A DNA stretch of 31,844 nucleotides. It comes from JALQTD01 sp965657495 (GTDB taxonomy: Bacteria > Bacteroidota > Bacteroidia > Flavobacteriales_D > Sanyastnellaceae). The translations under genes and the position numbers were made by a program. Location of the stretch: positions 1-31,844 of the forward strand of contig CBFHPD010000063.1 of NCBI GenBank assembly GCA_965657495.1, in the 5' to 3' direction. The notes under the pieces are model-generated. The model was not told the origin of the DNA. It was given only the letters and a program-made list of their open reading frames with translations, and ran no database searches. Of the stretch, positions 23,862 to 31,844 are shown one piece after another (positions within the stretch are counted from its first letter, which is position 1; every line of letters starts with the position of its first letter).

Positions 23862-25910
23862 ATGTCGTTGATTGAAAAAATTCGCAACCGCCAAGGGCTG
23901 TTGATGGTCATGATTGGAATCGGGATGCTTGGATTCCTCGTTCCTTATGACGCCGTGATGGCCATGTTCGGAGGGGGGGCCAACCCCGAGGTGGGTGAAG
24001 TTGGAGGCACCACCATCACCGCGATGGAGTACCAAAGCGAAGTGCAGAACCGGCGCCGTTTGGGATTCTCCGGAGAAACCCTTGCCGATGAAGTGTGGAA
24101 GGACTTGACCGAAGGAGCGGTGTTGAGCGATGGCATTGCCGCGCTTGGACTGACCGTGACCGATGACGAGTACCAAGAATTGCTTTTTGGCACCGGCAGC
24201 TCGGATTATTTGAGCCGTGCGTTCTTCTCCAACGCCCAAAACAAGCAGTACTGGCAGCAGAACTTCTCGGCGATGTTGAGCACGCCGGAAGGCCGCGCCT
24301 CGTTCATGGAATACAAGAACCTCATCTCAGACAAGCGCATCCGTGAAAAATACGATGCTTTGCTGACGGCCGGGGTCTACACGAACACCCTCGAAGGCAA
24401 GTACGACCACATGGCTGCCAACAAGAAAGTGGAATTCGATTACGTGTTGGTGACCTACGCCAGCATCCCGGATTCTACGGTGGACCTCAGCGATCGCCAG
24501 GTCCGCAGCTACTACAACGCCCACAAATCCGATGCGGAGTACCGCCAAAAGGCAGGCCGCGATGTGACGTTTGCTCGCATCAAGGTGCAGGCCACAGCGG
24601 AGGACGCAGCTGCCATCAACACGGCGTTGACCACCACAAAAAATGCGTGGGCGACCGCAGCCAATGACACCGCGTTCTTTGCGGAGCAAGGGATGAACTA
24701 CGCTGAACGTTCCCTGCGCCGTTCAGAGACCGAGACCAACGCCACAGAAGCGGGCTTCTTCGATGCTGAAGTAGGCACGGTGGTCGGCCCCTACCGCATG
24801 GGCAACATGTACCGCATTGCAAAAGTCCAAGGATTTACACAATCGCCAGACAGCGCCTCCTGCCGCCACATCCTCCTCATGCCGAAAAACCAAGGCGACG
24901 AAGCCGAAATGGCGGAATTGAAGGATCGGGCCGACAGCTTGCTCCGCGTCATCCGCCGAGGAGGCAACTTCGAGGCGCTTGCTGCGGAATACAGCGACGA
25001 CCCCGGATCGAAAGACAAAGGAGGTTTCTACGATTTCTTCCCCCGCGGCCGCATGGTGGCACCATTTGAGAACTTCTGCTTCGACAACGCACCCGGCAGC
25101 GCCGGAGTGGTCGAAACGCAGTACGGTTACCACGTTATCCGCGTCGAGGAACACACTGCCCCTGTGGAGCGCGTGTCGGTCGCCATCATCGAGCAGGCCG
25201 TGGAACCCTCTTCAGAGACGGTGCGCAACGCCTACCAAAGCGCGAGCGAATTCGCCATCGGCGTGACCGACCGAGAGGCCTTCATGGCCAAGGCCGGGGA
25301 AGCCGGCTTCGCCACAAACATGGCTACCGACGTAGCACGCAATGCGAAGTCCATCGCCGGCCTCCGTTCAGCTACTGAATTGGTGTCTTGGGCGTGGAAC
25401 GCTGCTGAGGGCGATGTGTCCAATCCCATCCTGGCGGACAACGCTTACGTTGTGGCGTTCTTGGACCGCGTGAAAGAGGAAGGTGAGCCCCGTTTCGAAC
25501 ACGTGGAAAGCGAAATGCGCGCAGGCGCCATCGAAGAGGCAAAAGCGGAAATGCTCGTGGAGAAGATGCAAGGCAGCGACTTGGCGAGCATTGCTGAACA
25601 AAACGGAGCGCAGGCACGGAACTCGGGCAAAATCGCCTTGAAATTCCCAACGGTCCGGGGCGCTGGTGCGAAAAGCGAACCGGTCGTGGTCGGCACGGCC
25701 GCCGGTGCTGAGATCGGTTCTGTACAGGGGCCCATTGTGGGCGAGAACGGGGTTTGGGTCATCTCCACCAAGGCGGTGAGCGAAGCCCCTGCGAAGGACG
25801 ACTTCCTCACCGAGCAAACCACCCTCCTCGCCCGTGCACGCGGCGCTTTCCCCCAGCGGGTGGTCAACGCCATGTTCAAGGCGGAAGGCCTCGAAGACAT
25901 GCGCAATTAA
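23862..25910 (+). CDS. ppiD: Periplasmic folding factor PpiD (SurA-type, parvulin domain)
   Basis: A 682-residue inner-membrane-anchored chaperone. The N-terminus MSLIEKIRNRQGLLM is followed by a transmembrane segment (about 13-33), then a SurA_N-like helical region (about 40-320) and one parvulin PPIase domain (about 330-430: 'CRHILLMPKNQGDE', 'AAEYSDDPGSKDKGG', 'VVETQYGYHVIRVEEH'). A second, degenerate helical region follows. PpiD helps newly exported outer-membrane proteins fold. ATG at 23862 gives the standard PpiD start; an upstream in-frame ATG is rejected. It closes the envelope gene block and ends at a bidirectional terminator. Confidence 0.94.
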   Translation: MSLIEKIRNRQGLLMVMIGIGMLGFLVPYDAVMAMFGGGANPEVGEVGGTTITAMEYQSEVQNRRRLGFSGETLADEVWKDLTEGAVLSDGIAALGLTVTDDEYQELLFGTGSSDYLSRAFFSNAQNKQYWQQNFSAMLSTPEGRASFMEYKNLISDKRIREKYDALLTAGVYTNTLEGKYDHMAANKKVEFDYVLVTYASIPDSTVDLSDRQVRSYYNAHKSDAEYRQKAGRDVTFARIKVQATAEDAAAINTALTTTKNAWATAANDTAFFAEQGMNYAERSLRRSETETNATEAGFFDAEVGTVVGPYRMGNMYRIAKVQGFTQSPDSASCRHILLMPKNQGDEAEMAELKDRADSLLRVIRRGGNFEALAAEYSDDPGSKDKGGFYDFFPRGRMVAPFENFCFDNAPGSAGVVETQYGYHVIRVEEHTAPVERVSVAIIEQAVEPSSETVRNAYQSASEFAIGVTDREAFMAKAGEAGFATNMATDVARNAKSIAGLRSATELVSWAWNAAEGDVSNPILADNAYVVAFLDRVKEEGEPRFEHVESEMRAGAIEEAKAEMLVEKMQGSDLASIAEQNGAQARNSGKIALKFPTVRGAGAKSEPVVVGTAAGAEIGSVQGPIVGENGVWVISTKAVSEAPAKDDFLTEQTTLLARARGAFPQRVVNAMFKAEGLEDMRN

Positions 25911-25933
25911 AGCCAACTTATCTGAGCAGCCTC

Positions 25934-25971
25934 AAAACGGGCGGTCCGCGAGTGGCCGCCCGTTTTGTTTT
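25934..25971. terminator. Bidirectional terminator between ppiD and queA
   Basis: AAAACGGGCGG (25934-25944) and CCGCCCGTTTT (25956-25966) are a perfect 11-base inverted repeat with an 11-base loop. On the plus strand the tail reads TTTTGTTTT, and on the minus strand TTTT. It lies between two convergent genes, so it can end both transcripts. Confidence 0.92.
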
Positions 25972-25986
25972 CCGACGACGCGTTTG

Positions 25987-27213
25987 TTAATGCGGCCTGC
26001 GGACTTCCAACACGCTGCCGTCCCCGTAGCTCAAGAACCGGTAGCCCGCCTCAAGGGCATGGGCATATACGGACTTCCACTCCTCCCCCACCACGGCTCC
26101 AATGAGGCAAAGCAAGGTGCTTTTGGGCATGTGGAAATTGGTCACCAAAAAGTCCACTGAACGGATGCGGTAGCCGGGGATGACCATGATGCTGGTGGAG
26201 AAGGAGATGGAGTCCGCACCTTGTTCGAGCATCCACGCGGCAGCTGCCTCCAACCTGTTCCAACCCCACGCCGCTGGTGCGGCTGCGCAATCCCGCCACA
26301 CCCACTGCGGGATGTGAACAGGTCGATGGCCGGACTGCCGCCAAAGGACCGCATACCAAAACAAGCTCTCCAAGGTGCGCAACGTGGTGGTGCCCGTGCC
26401 AAACCGCCGAACGCCTTTCGCAGCCAAAGCCTCCAGGGCGCTGCGATCCAACAGGCAGCGTTCAGCGTGCATCGCATGGTCCAGGACGCCTCCCTCGCCG
26501 AGTGGCTTGAAGGTCCCGGCTCCCACGTGCAACGTCACCGGTTGCGGGCGAACTCCCTTGGCCTTTAGCGTTTCCCACAAGGCCTCATCGTAATGGAGTC
26601 CGGCGGTCGGGGCAGCGACGCTACCTGGGATGGCGGCGTAGATGGTTTGGTAGTCCTGCACATCGGACTCCTCGGCCTCCCGGCCGAGGTATGGGGGCAG
26701 CGGGACCGCGCCCAATTCCTCAATCACCTCGGCAAACGACGCCTCGAAATCCCAGGACAACTTCACGCGCCACGTGCCGTCGGTGACCTCCATCCGCTCT
26801 GCGCGCAGCGTCCGATTCTGACCGCTTGGCCCCGACCACGTTACCGACGCTTCCCCTTGGCGCCAGCGCTTGCCCCCCCGGACGAAGGCGCACCACTCCG
26901 CTTCGTTTCGGGCAGCAAGCGCCTCCTCCACCACCTCGTGCGCCGGTTCCAACAGGAACAACTCGAGCCGCCCCCCTGTTGGCTTCTGCAGCATCAGCCG
27001 GGCCTGCAAGACCCGGGTGTTGTTGTGCCACAGTTGGTCGCCCTCCACCATGAGCTCGGGCAAATCGGTGAAGTGCAAATCTGACAGCGCTCCCGAGGCG
27101 GGCACCACAAGCATGCGCGCGGCTGAACGGGGGTGCACCGGATGGCGGGCAATCGCAGCATCGGGTAAGTGGTAATCGAATGCGCTGGTGTCGGGCGAAG
27201 GGTAGTTGTTCAC
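25987..27213 (-). CDS. queA: S-adenosylmethionine:tRNA ribosyltransferase-isomerase
   Basis: A 408-residue QueA-family enzyme that transfers the ribosyl part of SAM to 7-aminomethyl-7-deazaguanine in tRNA, making epoxyqueuosine. Family motifs in order: 'FDYHLPDAAIARHPVHPRSAARMLV' (from about 11, read in part), 'LWHNNTRVLQARL', 'PLPPYLGR', 'YQTIYAAIPGSVAAPTAGLHYDEAL' in sections, 'HVGAGTFKPL' and the C-terminal 'VTNFHMPKSTLLCLIGA'. The GTG at 27213 is the likely start because family members begin about ten residues before FDYxLP. It is divergent from tdh and convergent with ppiD. Some insertions in the middle make it longer than E. coli QueA (~356). Confidence 0.93.
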   Translation of the reverse strand: MNNYPSPDTSAFDYHLPDAAIARHPVHPRSAARMLVVPASGALSDLHFTDLPELMVEGDQLWHNNTRVLQARLMLQKPTGGRLELFLLEPAHEVVEEALAARNEAEWCAFVRGGKRWRQGEASVTWSGPSGQNRTLRAERMEVTDGTWRVKLSWDFEASFAEVIEELGAVPLPPYLGREAEESDVQDYQTIYAAIPGSVAAPTAGLHYDEALWETLKAKGVRPQPVTLHVGAGTFKPLGEGGVLDHAMHAERCLLDRSALEALAAKGVRRFGTGTTTLRTLESLFWYAVLWRQSGHRPVHIPQWVWRDCAAAPAAWGWNRLEAAAAWMLEQGADSISFSTSIMVIPGYRIRSVDFLVTNFHMPKSTLLCLIGAVVGEEWKSVYAHALEAGYRFLSYGDGSVLEVRRPH

Positions 27214-27217
27214 ATGG

Positions 27218-27248
27218 CAAAAATACGGCGGCTCCTTTCCTATTTTTG
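27218..27248. promoter_or_regulatory. Face-to-face -7 boxes of queA and threonine dehydrogenase
   Basis: CAAAAATA (27218-27225) is TATTTTTG on the minus strand and ends four bases before the queA GTG. TATTTTTG (27241-27248) on the plus strand ends 16 bases before the tdh ATG. Both match TAnnTTTG exactly and together form an 8-base inverted repeat with a 15-base spacer. Being so close, the two promoters could not easily be used at once. Confidence 0.5.
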
Positions 27249-27264
27249 GTACCAATAACGACGC

Positions 27265-28236
27265 ATGAAAAAGCACTTGGTCATCGGAGCCGCCGGGCAA
27301 TTGGGCGTGGAATTGGTGTTGGCCTTGCAAGCCAAATACGGCAACGACCAAGTCGTCGTCGCGGACATCCGCACCCCTTCAGACCCCGAGGTGCTTGTGA
27401 GCCCATTCGTGCACCTCGACGCGACGGATCGCGACGCCATGCGCGCGGTGTTCGAAGGCGGATCGTACGCCGCAGTGTATCACTTGGCGGCCATGCTCTC
27501 TGCCGTGGGGGAACAACGCCCGCTCGCCGCTTGGGACCTGAACATGACCTCCTTGCTGAACGTGCTGGAATGCGCGAAAGGCGGGCTCGTGGACCGGGTG
27601 TTCTGGCCCAGTTCCATCGCGGTGTTTGGCCCTTCCAGCCCGAAGGAACGGGTTCCTCAAGGTGCGCCGCTTGACCCCACAACGGTCTACGGCATTTCAA
27701 AAGTGGCCGGCGAGGGCTGGTGCCGCTACTACCACGCGCAGCATGGCGTCGACGTGCGCAGTTTGCGCTATCCGGGGCTGCTCGGACACCGCTCTTTGCC
27801 CGGCGGGGGCACCACGGACTATGCCGTCGACATCTTCTTGTCAGCGGTTCGGGGGGAAGCGTATGCCTGCTTTTTGAAGCCCGACACTGCGCTCCCCATG
27901 ATGTTCATCGAAGATGCTGTGCGTGCCACCTTGGAATTGATGGACGCCGAACCGGAGGCCGTGCAGGTGCGGACCTCCTACAATTTGGCCGCCATGACCT
28001 TTACGCCCGCCCAATTGGCCGAAGCCATCCGACAGAAGCTGCCGGAATTCAGCATGGCTTATGCGCCCGATTCCCGCCAAGCCATTGCGGACAGTTGGCC
28101 GGCGAGCATCGACGACCGGGCCGCTCGGCAGGATTGGGGTTGGCACCACGCGGTGGACATCGAAGAGCTCGTGGAGGTGATGATCGAAGCGTGGACCCAG
28201 CGGTTGGCCCATTCCCCTGTGCCATCCGCGCAATAA
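27265..28236 (+). CDS. tdh: NAD-dependent L-threonine 3-dehydrogenase, SDR/epimerase type
   Basis: A 323-residue extended short-chain dehydrogenase. The Rossmann motif is 'IGAAGQLG' (7-14), the catalytic residues are Ser116/117 in 'FWPSSIAVFG' and Tyr142-x3-Lys146 in 'VYGISKVAGE', and the signature 'YPGLLG...PGGGTTDYAVDIF' is characteristic of the epimerase-like threonine dehydrogenases first described in Flavobacterium and animals. It oxidises L-threonine to 2-amino-3-ketobutyrate, which 2-amino-3-ketobutyrate CoA ligase converts to glycine and acetyl-CoA; that ligase gene is not in the window. The name rests on the PGGGTTDYAV signature. Another NAD-dependent epimerase activity is less likely. 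Confidence 0.88.
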   Translation: MKKHLVIGAAGQLGVELVLALQAKYGNDQVVVADIRTPSDPEVLVSPFVHLDATDRDAMRAVFEGGSYAAVYHLAAMLSAVGEQRPLAAWDLNMTSLLNVLECAKGGLVDRVFWPSSIAVFGPSSPKERVPQGAPLDPTTVYGISKVAGEGWCRYYHAQHGVDVRSLRYPGLLGHRSLPGGGTTDYAVDIFLSAVRGEAYACFLKPDTALPMMFIEDAVRATLELMDAEPEAVQVRTSYNLAAMTFTPAQLAEAIRQKLPEFSMAYAPDSRQAIADSWPASIDDRAARQDWGWHHAVDIEELVEVMIEAWTQRLAHSPVPSAQ

Positions 28237-28287
28237 CCCCGGCCAAACCGCAGGAGCTAGCCCCGCATGCGTTTTCTTTGTAAAACC

Positions 28288-29769
28288 ATGCAACCTCTGC
28301 TCATTCAAAACACCCTGACGGGCGAAAAAGAAGCCTTCGAGCCCTTGCACGCGCCCCATGTCGGCATGTACGTATGCGGACCGACGGTCTACAGCAACGT
28401 GCACCTCGGCAATGTGCGCACGTTTTTGACCTTTGACATCGTCTACCGGTATTTGACCTTCATCGGTTACCAAGTGCGCTACGTCCGTAACATCACGGAT
28501 GTGGGCCACCTGACGGACGACGGCGACCAAGGCGAAGACAAAGTGGCGAAGAAAGCGCGCCTCGAAAACCTCGAACCCATGGAGGTTGTGCAGCGCTATA
28601 CCAACGATTTCCACGACGTCATGCGGGTCTTCAACATCCTGCCGCCGTCCATCGAACCGAGCGCAACAGGGCACATCGTGGAGCAGATTCAAATGATCCA
28701 AGCCATCCTCGACCGCGGCTACGCCTACGAATCGCAAGGCAGCGTGTACTTCGATGTACGGAAATTCGCGGCCGACTTCCCGTATGGCGAATTGTCCGGA
28801 CGCAAAATCGACGAGTTGATGAGCGCCACCCGCGCCCTCGACGGGCAGGATGAAAAGCGGGATGCGTTGGACTTCGCCCTGTGGAAGAAGGCGGATGAGA
28901 CGCACCTGATGCACTGGCCGTCGCCGTGGAGCGAAGGCTTCCCGGGCTGGCATTTGGAGTGTTCGGTGATGAGCACGAAGTATTTGGGCGAGCGATTTGA
29001 CATCCACGGCGGGGGCATGGACCTGAAGTTTCCTCACCACGAGTGTGAAATAGCCCAAAACGTAGGGGCCAACGGCAAACCCCGTCCCGTCAACTTTTGG
29101 ATGCACGGCAACATGCTCACCGTGAACGGCCGGAAAATGGCCAAATCCGAAGGCAACGGATTCACCCCCGAAGAACTCATCACCGGCAACCACCAACTGC
29201 TCGAACGGGGCTACAGCCCGATGGTGGTGCGCTTCTTTATGCTCGGCGGCCACTACGGATCGACCCTCGACTTCTCCAACGAAGCGCTGCAGGCAGCCGA
29301 AAAAGGGTACGACCGCATGATGCAAGCGATGGCGGCGCTCGAAGGCGTTGTCCCAGCGGACCAACCGGGCGACATCGATGTGGCCGCATGGCGGCAGCGG
29401 TGCTTCGATGCCATGAACGACGACTTCAACACGCCCAAACTCATTGCCACGCTGTTCGAAGCAGTGAAATGGGCGAACTCAGCAAAAGCCGGCGCTTTGC
29501 CACTTGACGCGGACCAGCACCGCACGCTGCAAGAAACCTTCCACGCGTTCGCCTTCCAAGTGATGGGACTCGATGGCGAAGGCATGCCGGGAGCCGAGGC
29601 GGGAGAAGGAGCGCTGGCCCCGCAGCTGCTGGACCTCCTCGTCCAATTGCGCAGCGACGCGAAAACCAACAAGGACTGGAGCACCGCAGACGCCATCCGC
29701 AATGCGCTCAGCGGGTTGGGCGTGACGATCCAAGACAGCAAGGAAGGCAGCTCATGGAACATCGATTGA
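28288..29769 (+). CDS. cysS: Cysteinyl-tRNA synthetase
   Basis: A 493-residue class I aminoacyl-tRNA synthetase. It has 'MYVCGPTVYSNVHLGNVRTF' (about 23-42, containing the first zinc Cys and the HIGH equivalent VHLGN), 'WHLECSVMSTKYLG' and 'DIHGGGMDLKFPHHECEIA' (further zinc ligands Cys, His, Glu/Cys), and the KMSKS loop as KMAKSEGN (about 283-290). The helical anticodon-binding domain ends the protein. It charges tRNA-Cys. ATG at 28288 (MQPLLIQNTLTGEKE) matches family starts; an ATG seven codons upstream is less likely. The end overlaps the next gene by 16 bases. Confidence 0.96.
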   Translation: MQPLLIQNTLTGEKEAFEPLHAPHVGMYVCGPTVYSNVHLGNVRTFLTFDIVYRYLTFIGYQVRYVRNITDVGHLTDDGDQGEDKVAKKARLENLEPMEVVQRYTNDFHDVMRVFNILPPSIEPSATGHIVEQIQMIQAILDRGYAYESQGSVYFDVRKFAADFPYGELSGRKIDELMSATRALDGQDEKRDALDFALWKKADETHLMHWPSPWSEGFPGWHLECSVMSTKYLGERFDIHGGGMDLKFPHHECEIAQNVGANGKPRPVNFWMHGNMLTVNGRKMAKSEGNGFTPEELITGNHQLLERGYSPMVVRFFMLGGHYGSTLDFSNEALQAAEKGYDRMMQAMAALEGVVPADQPGDIDVAAWRQRCFDAMNDDFNTPKLIATLFEAVKWANSAKAGALPLDADQHRTLQETFHAFAFQVMGLDGEGMPGAEAGEGALAPQLLDLLVQLRSDAKTNKDWSTADAIRNALSGLGVTIQDSKEGSSWNID

Positions 29770-30794
29770 TTCGGAGATGGGCCGGGGTCGCCGCTGGCGC
29801 CCTCGCAACCATGCTGTGGATGGGGTGCGGAGGCTCTGAAGAGCAGGCGCCTCGCTACGACGTGGACTTCAACCGCCCCGCCGATGGGGCGGGCGGCGAA
29901 GCGGAGGTGGTGACGCCGCCGGCCTTCGATGCGGATTCGGCCTATGGGTATGTGGCGCGCCAAGTGGCGTTTGGCCCAAGGGTACCGAATACGCCCGAAC
30001 ATGCGGCCTGCGCCGACTGGCTCGCCGCGGAACTCGCACGGCACGGGGGCGAAGTGACCGTGCAGGAAGGTCGGGTGCGCGCCTACGACGGCACCGTCCT
30101 CAACATCCAGAACATCCTCGGTTCATTTCAACCTGAACTGAAGTCACGCATCCTCCTCTATGCGCACTGGGACACTCGGCCGTTCGCGGACAAGGACACC
30201 CTCCGCCAACGCGAGCCCATCGACGGCGCCGACGACGGTGCGTCCGGCGTAGGGGTGCTGCTGGAGATCGCGCGCCACTTGGCTGCGGCGGACTTGGACG
30301 TGGGGGTCGACATCATGTTCTTCGATGCCGAAGATTACGGCACGCCCGAATGGGCTCCAGCGGGTGGCAACAGCCACTTGACTTGGTGCCTGGGAAGCCA
30401 GTTTTGGGCGAACGAGCCCCACGTTTTTGGGTACCAAGCGAAGTACGGCATCCTCCTCGATATGGTGGGCGCCCGCGACGCGCGCTTCAACATGGAAGGC
30501 ACCTCGATGGCCTTTGCCCCGGGGCTGGTGAAGCGCATTTGGTCGACCGCCAGCGACCTCGGACACGGCGACCTGTTCACCACCGAAGTCACGCCCCAAA
30601 CCATCGACGACAACTTGTTCGTCAGCCAGTTCGCCGGCATCCCCAGTGCGAACATCGTGCACTACCGGATGCGGGTGTTGCCCATGGGCTATGGGCCCCA
30701 CCACCATACCCATGCCGACAACCTCGACATCATCGAACCGGCCACCCTCGGAGCGGTGGGCGAAGTGGTGATGCACGTGGTTTGGAACGACTGA
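29754..30794 (+). CDS. M28-family lipoprotein, glutaminyl-peptide cyclotransferase-like
   Basis: A 346-residue lipoprotein (signal peptide ending WMGC, Cys about 25) with an M28 alpha/beta-hydrolase-like zinc fold. The metal site can be traced: 'LLYAHWDTRPFAD' (first His/Asp), 'GADDGASGVGVLLEIA' (zinc Asp), 'FFDAEDYGTP' (zinc Glu) and 'HHHTHADNLD' (zinc His). Single-zinc Asp-Glu-His sites with 'YGPHHHTHADNLDII' are typical of glutaminyl cyclases, which turn N-terminal Gln into pyroglutamate. In Bacteroidota this modifies many exported proteins. Peptidase activity is the alternative. Start overlaps cysS, so the two are co-transcribed. Confidence 0.82.
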   Translation: MEHRLIRRWAGVAAGALATMLWMGCGGSEEQAPRYDVDFNRPADGAGGEAEVVTPPAFDADSAYGYVARQVAFGPRVPNTPEHAACADWLAAELARHGGEVTVQEGRVRAYDGTVLNIQNILGSFQPELKSRILLYAHWDTRPFADKDTLRQREPIDGADDGASGVGVLLEIARHLAAADLDVGVDIMFFDAEDYGTPEWAPAGGNSHLTWCLGSQFWANEPHVFGYQAKYGILLDMVGARDARFNMEGTSMAFAPGLVKRIWSTASDLGHGDLFTTEVTPQTIDDNLFVSQFAGIPSANIVHYRMRVLPMGYGPHHHTHADNLDIIEPATLGAVGEVVMHVVWND

Positions 30795-30883
30795 GCCGGC
30801 AACAGTTTTCAACGACGAGCCGCCGATAACCCATTTAGGCCACCCGTCGCACGGCCCGGATTCATTGGTAGGTTTCGGCTACC
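30795..30883. other. Intergenic region before the final TPR gene
   Basis: An 89-base gap without a clear terminator. At 30869-30876 TAGGTTTC resembles a -7 box and lies seven bases before the ATG at 30884. No other structure was seen. Confidence 0.35.
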
Positions 30884-31844
30884 ATGCAACTAGGTACTGC
30901 ACTCGTCTTCTGCGCAAGCAGGTGGCGTTTCCATGGGCTGATTTGGCTCACTGCGTTGATTTCGTTCCCCTTGATGGGCCAAAATGGCATTGTCATCCAA
31001 GGGAATACCGGGGTCGAACGCGACGAACTGGAAGCGCCGCGTCCCATCCAGGACGTTTGGAGCGTCGAGGCCGCACGCATGCAAGCCCACGGCGACTCGC
31101 TCTTCCTCAACGGCAAGTCCCTTGCGGCATTGGGCATGTACCACGCCGTCGAAAAACGGACCTACCAGCCCTGCCAACTCGCCCTCTCCTACCGCGGCAT
31201 CGCCCAAGTTCACGCGCAGAAAATGAACGTCGAGGAAGCGCGTGCGGCGGTGGAAATGGCCGAGACGTACCTGCCGACGTGCAACGACGACATGCGGCTG
31301 CAACTGGTGCTGGATTTGGCGGAGGTGCACCTGCATTTGGGCCAAGATCAAGCCGCTGAATCACTGGTTCAAAATGAACTGAAGCTGCACCCCGAACATC
31401 CGGAACTCCGGGCGTTGCTCGTGCGCATCGTCATCATCCAAGGCGACTGGTATGCTGCGGGCGAGGCGGTGGAGGCCATGTACGAGACCATCGAGCGGGA
31501 CGGGGTCACCGAACAAAATTGGGCGTGGCTGCACACCATGCAAGCGCAGAGCCACATCAAGAACCACCTCGCTTTCCCGGACTCCATCCAGCGGGAATTC
31601 CTCGTGGCCATCGCGCCCCTGCCGAGGGAGCAACGCACAAAACACCGCGAGGCCATCCTGCGCCTCTTGCAAAGCGAGTCCGTCCTGGCCTTCGAGGCAC
31701 TTGAATGGGCGAAGGCAATGCGCGACGAGATTCCACGCAACGCCTATGACGAATACACGGTGGCGTCCTTGGAGGTGGCCAAGTGTGCCATGCGGGCGGC
31801 GGCGCCCAGTTTGGCCATGCTGTCCTACCACGACGCGATGACCG
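30884..31844 (+). CDS. Secreted TPR protein, cut by the window edge
   Basis: An open frame of 320 codons continuing past the right edge. A basic N-terminal stretch is followed by a hydrophobic signal core (LIWLTALISFPLMG) with likely cleavage before Gln (QNGIVIQ). The rest is helical with tetratricopeptide-like repeats, such as 'AHGDSLFLNGKSLAALGMYHAVE', 'ALSYRGIAQVHAQKMNVEEARAAVEMAE' and 'LQLVLDLAEVHLHLGQDQAAESLV', all read in part. The function is unknown; full-length relatives could carry further domains such as a C-terminal secretion tag that is not visible here. Confidence 0.75.
   Translation, partial: MQLGTALVFCASRWRFHGLIWLTALISFPLMGQNGIVIQGNTGVERDELEAPRPIQDVWSVEAARMQAHGDSLFLNGKSLAALGMYHAVEKRTYQPCQLALSYRGIAQVHAQKMNVEEARAAVEMAETYLPTCNDDMRLQLVLDLAEVHLHLGQDQAAESLVQNELKLHPEHPELRALLVRIVIIQGDWYAAGEAVEAMYETIERDGVTEQNWAWLHTMQAQSHIKNHLAFPDSIQREFLVAIAPLPREQRTKHREAILRLLQSESVLAFEALEWAKAMRDEIPRNAYDEYTVASLEVAKCAMRAAAPSLAMLSYHDAMT

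Noticed and set aside
27841..29364. A 507-codon minus-strand frame spanning the end of tdh and most of cysS
   Set aside because: Both plus-strand genes are recognised with their catalytic motifs; the antisense frame crosses a gene boundary and has no family signature.

Overview
The window is a gene-dense stretch of chromosome from a member of the Bacteroidota, most likely a GC-rich, Flavobacteriales-like lineage. Several things point there. There is a PorX-type regulator of the type IX secretion system (T9SS) and the gliding proteins GldE and GldD. A very basic 29-residue ribosome-associated-looking protein sits upstream of an RNase E/G gene. Threonine dehydrogenase is of the epimerase-like (SDR) type. 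Start codons lack Shine-Dalgarno sequences, and TAnnTTTG-like -7 boxes recur in front of genes. Base composition is roughly 60% GC by eye. No phage, transposon, CRISPR or defence genes were seen, and no gene-free stretch exceeds 300 bases; the longest gaps are about 140 bases.

Layout. 1-624 (minus) is the start of an OstA/LptA-like gene running off the left edge, divergent from tRNA-Leu(UAG) at 742-823. Next come trigger factor (898-2253) with a strong terminator, then clpP-clpX-mutS (2396-7047). Convergent to mutS is a minus-strand operon porX-tsaE-alanine dehydrogenase (10314-7054). An HD-domain phosphohydrolase (10458-11696) faces a second minus-strand operon: HU-like protein, TPR protein, 29-aa basic protein, RNase E/G (14372-11748).

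From 14466 to 25910 eleven co-directional genes form an envelope-centred block: mutY, ssb, gldE, gldD, coaX, an outer-membrane protein, a cysteine-rich secreted TPR protein, lptC, a small two-helix membrane protein, a second CNNM/CorC-type protein and ppiD. Many of them overlap or nearly touch. A bidirectional terminator separates ppiD from convergent queA (27213-25987). queA is divergent from threonine dehydrogenase (27265-28236), which is followed by cysS and an M28/glutaminyl-cyclase-like lipoprotein. The window ends inside a secreted TPR protein (30884 onward).

How it works together. Three functions recur: protein quality control (trigger factor, ClpXP, PpiD), genome maintenance (MutS, MutY, SSB, HU) and envelope export (OstA-like, LptC, GldD/GldE, PorX, outer-membrane protein). 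The most interesting links are these: a glutaminyl-cyclase-like enzyme lies close to three secreted proteins whose predicted mature N-terminus is Gln; several genes have a -7 box so close to the start codon that leaderless mRNAs are predicted; and there is a tiny basic protein that may be a lineage-specific ribosomal protein. I see no wholly new multi-gene system here; the window is mostly conserved core genome.
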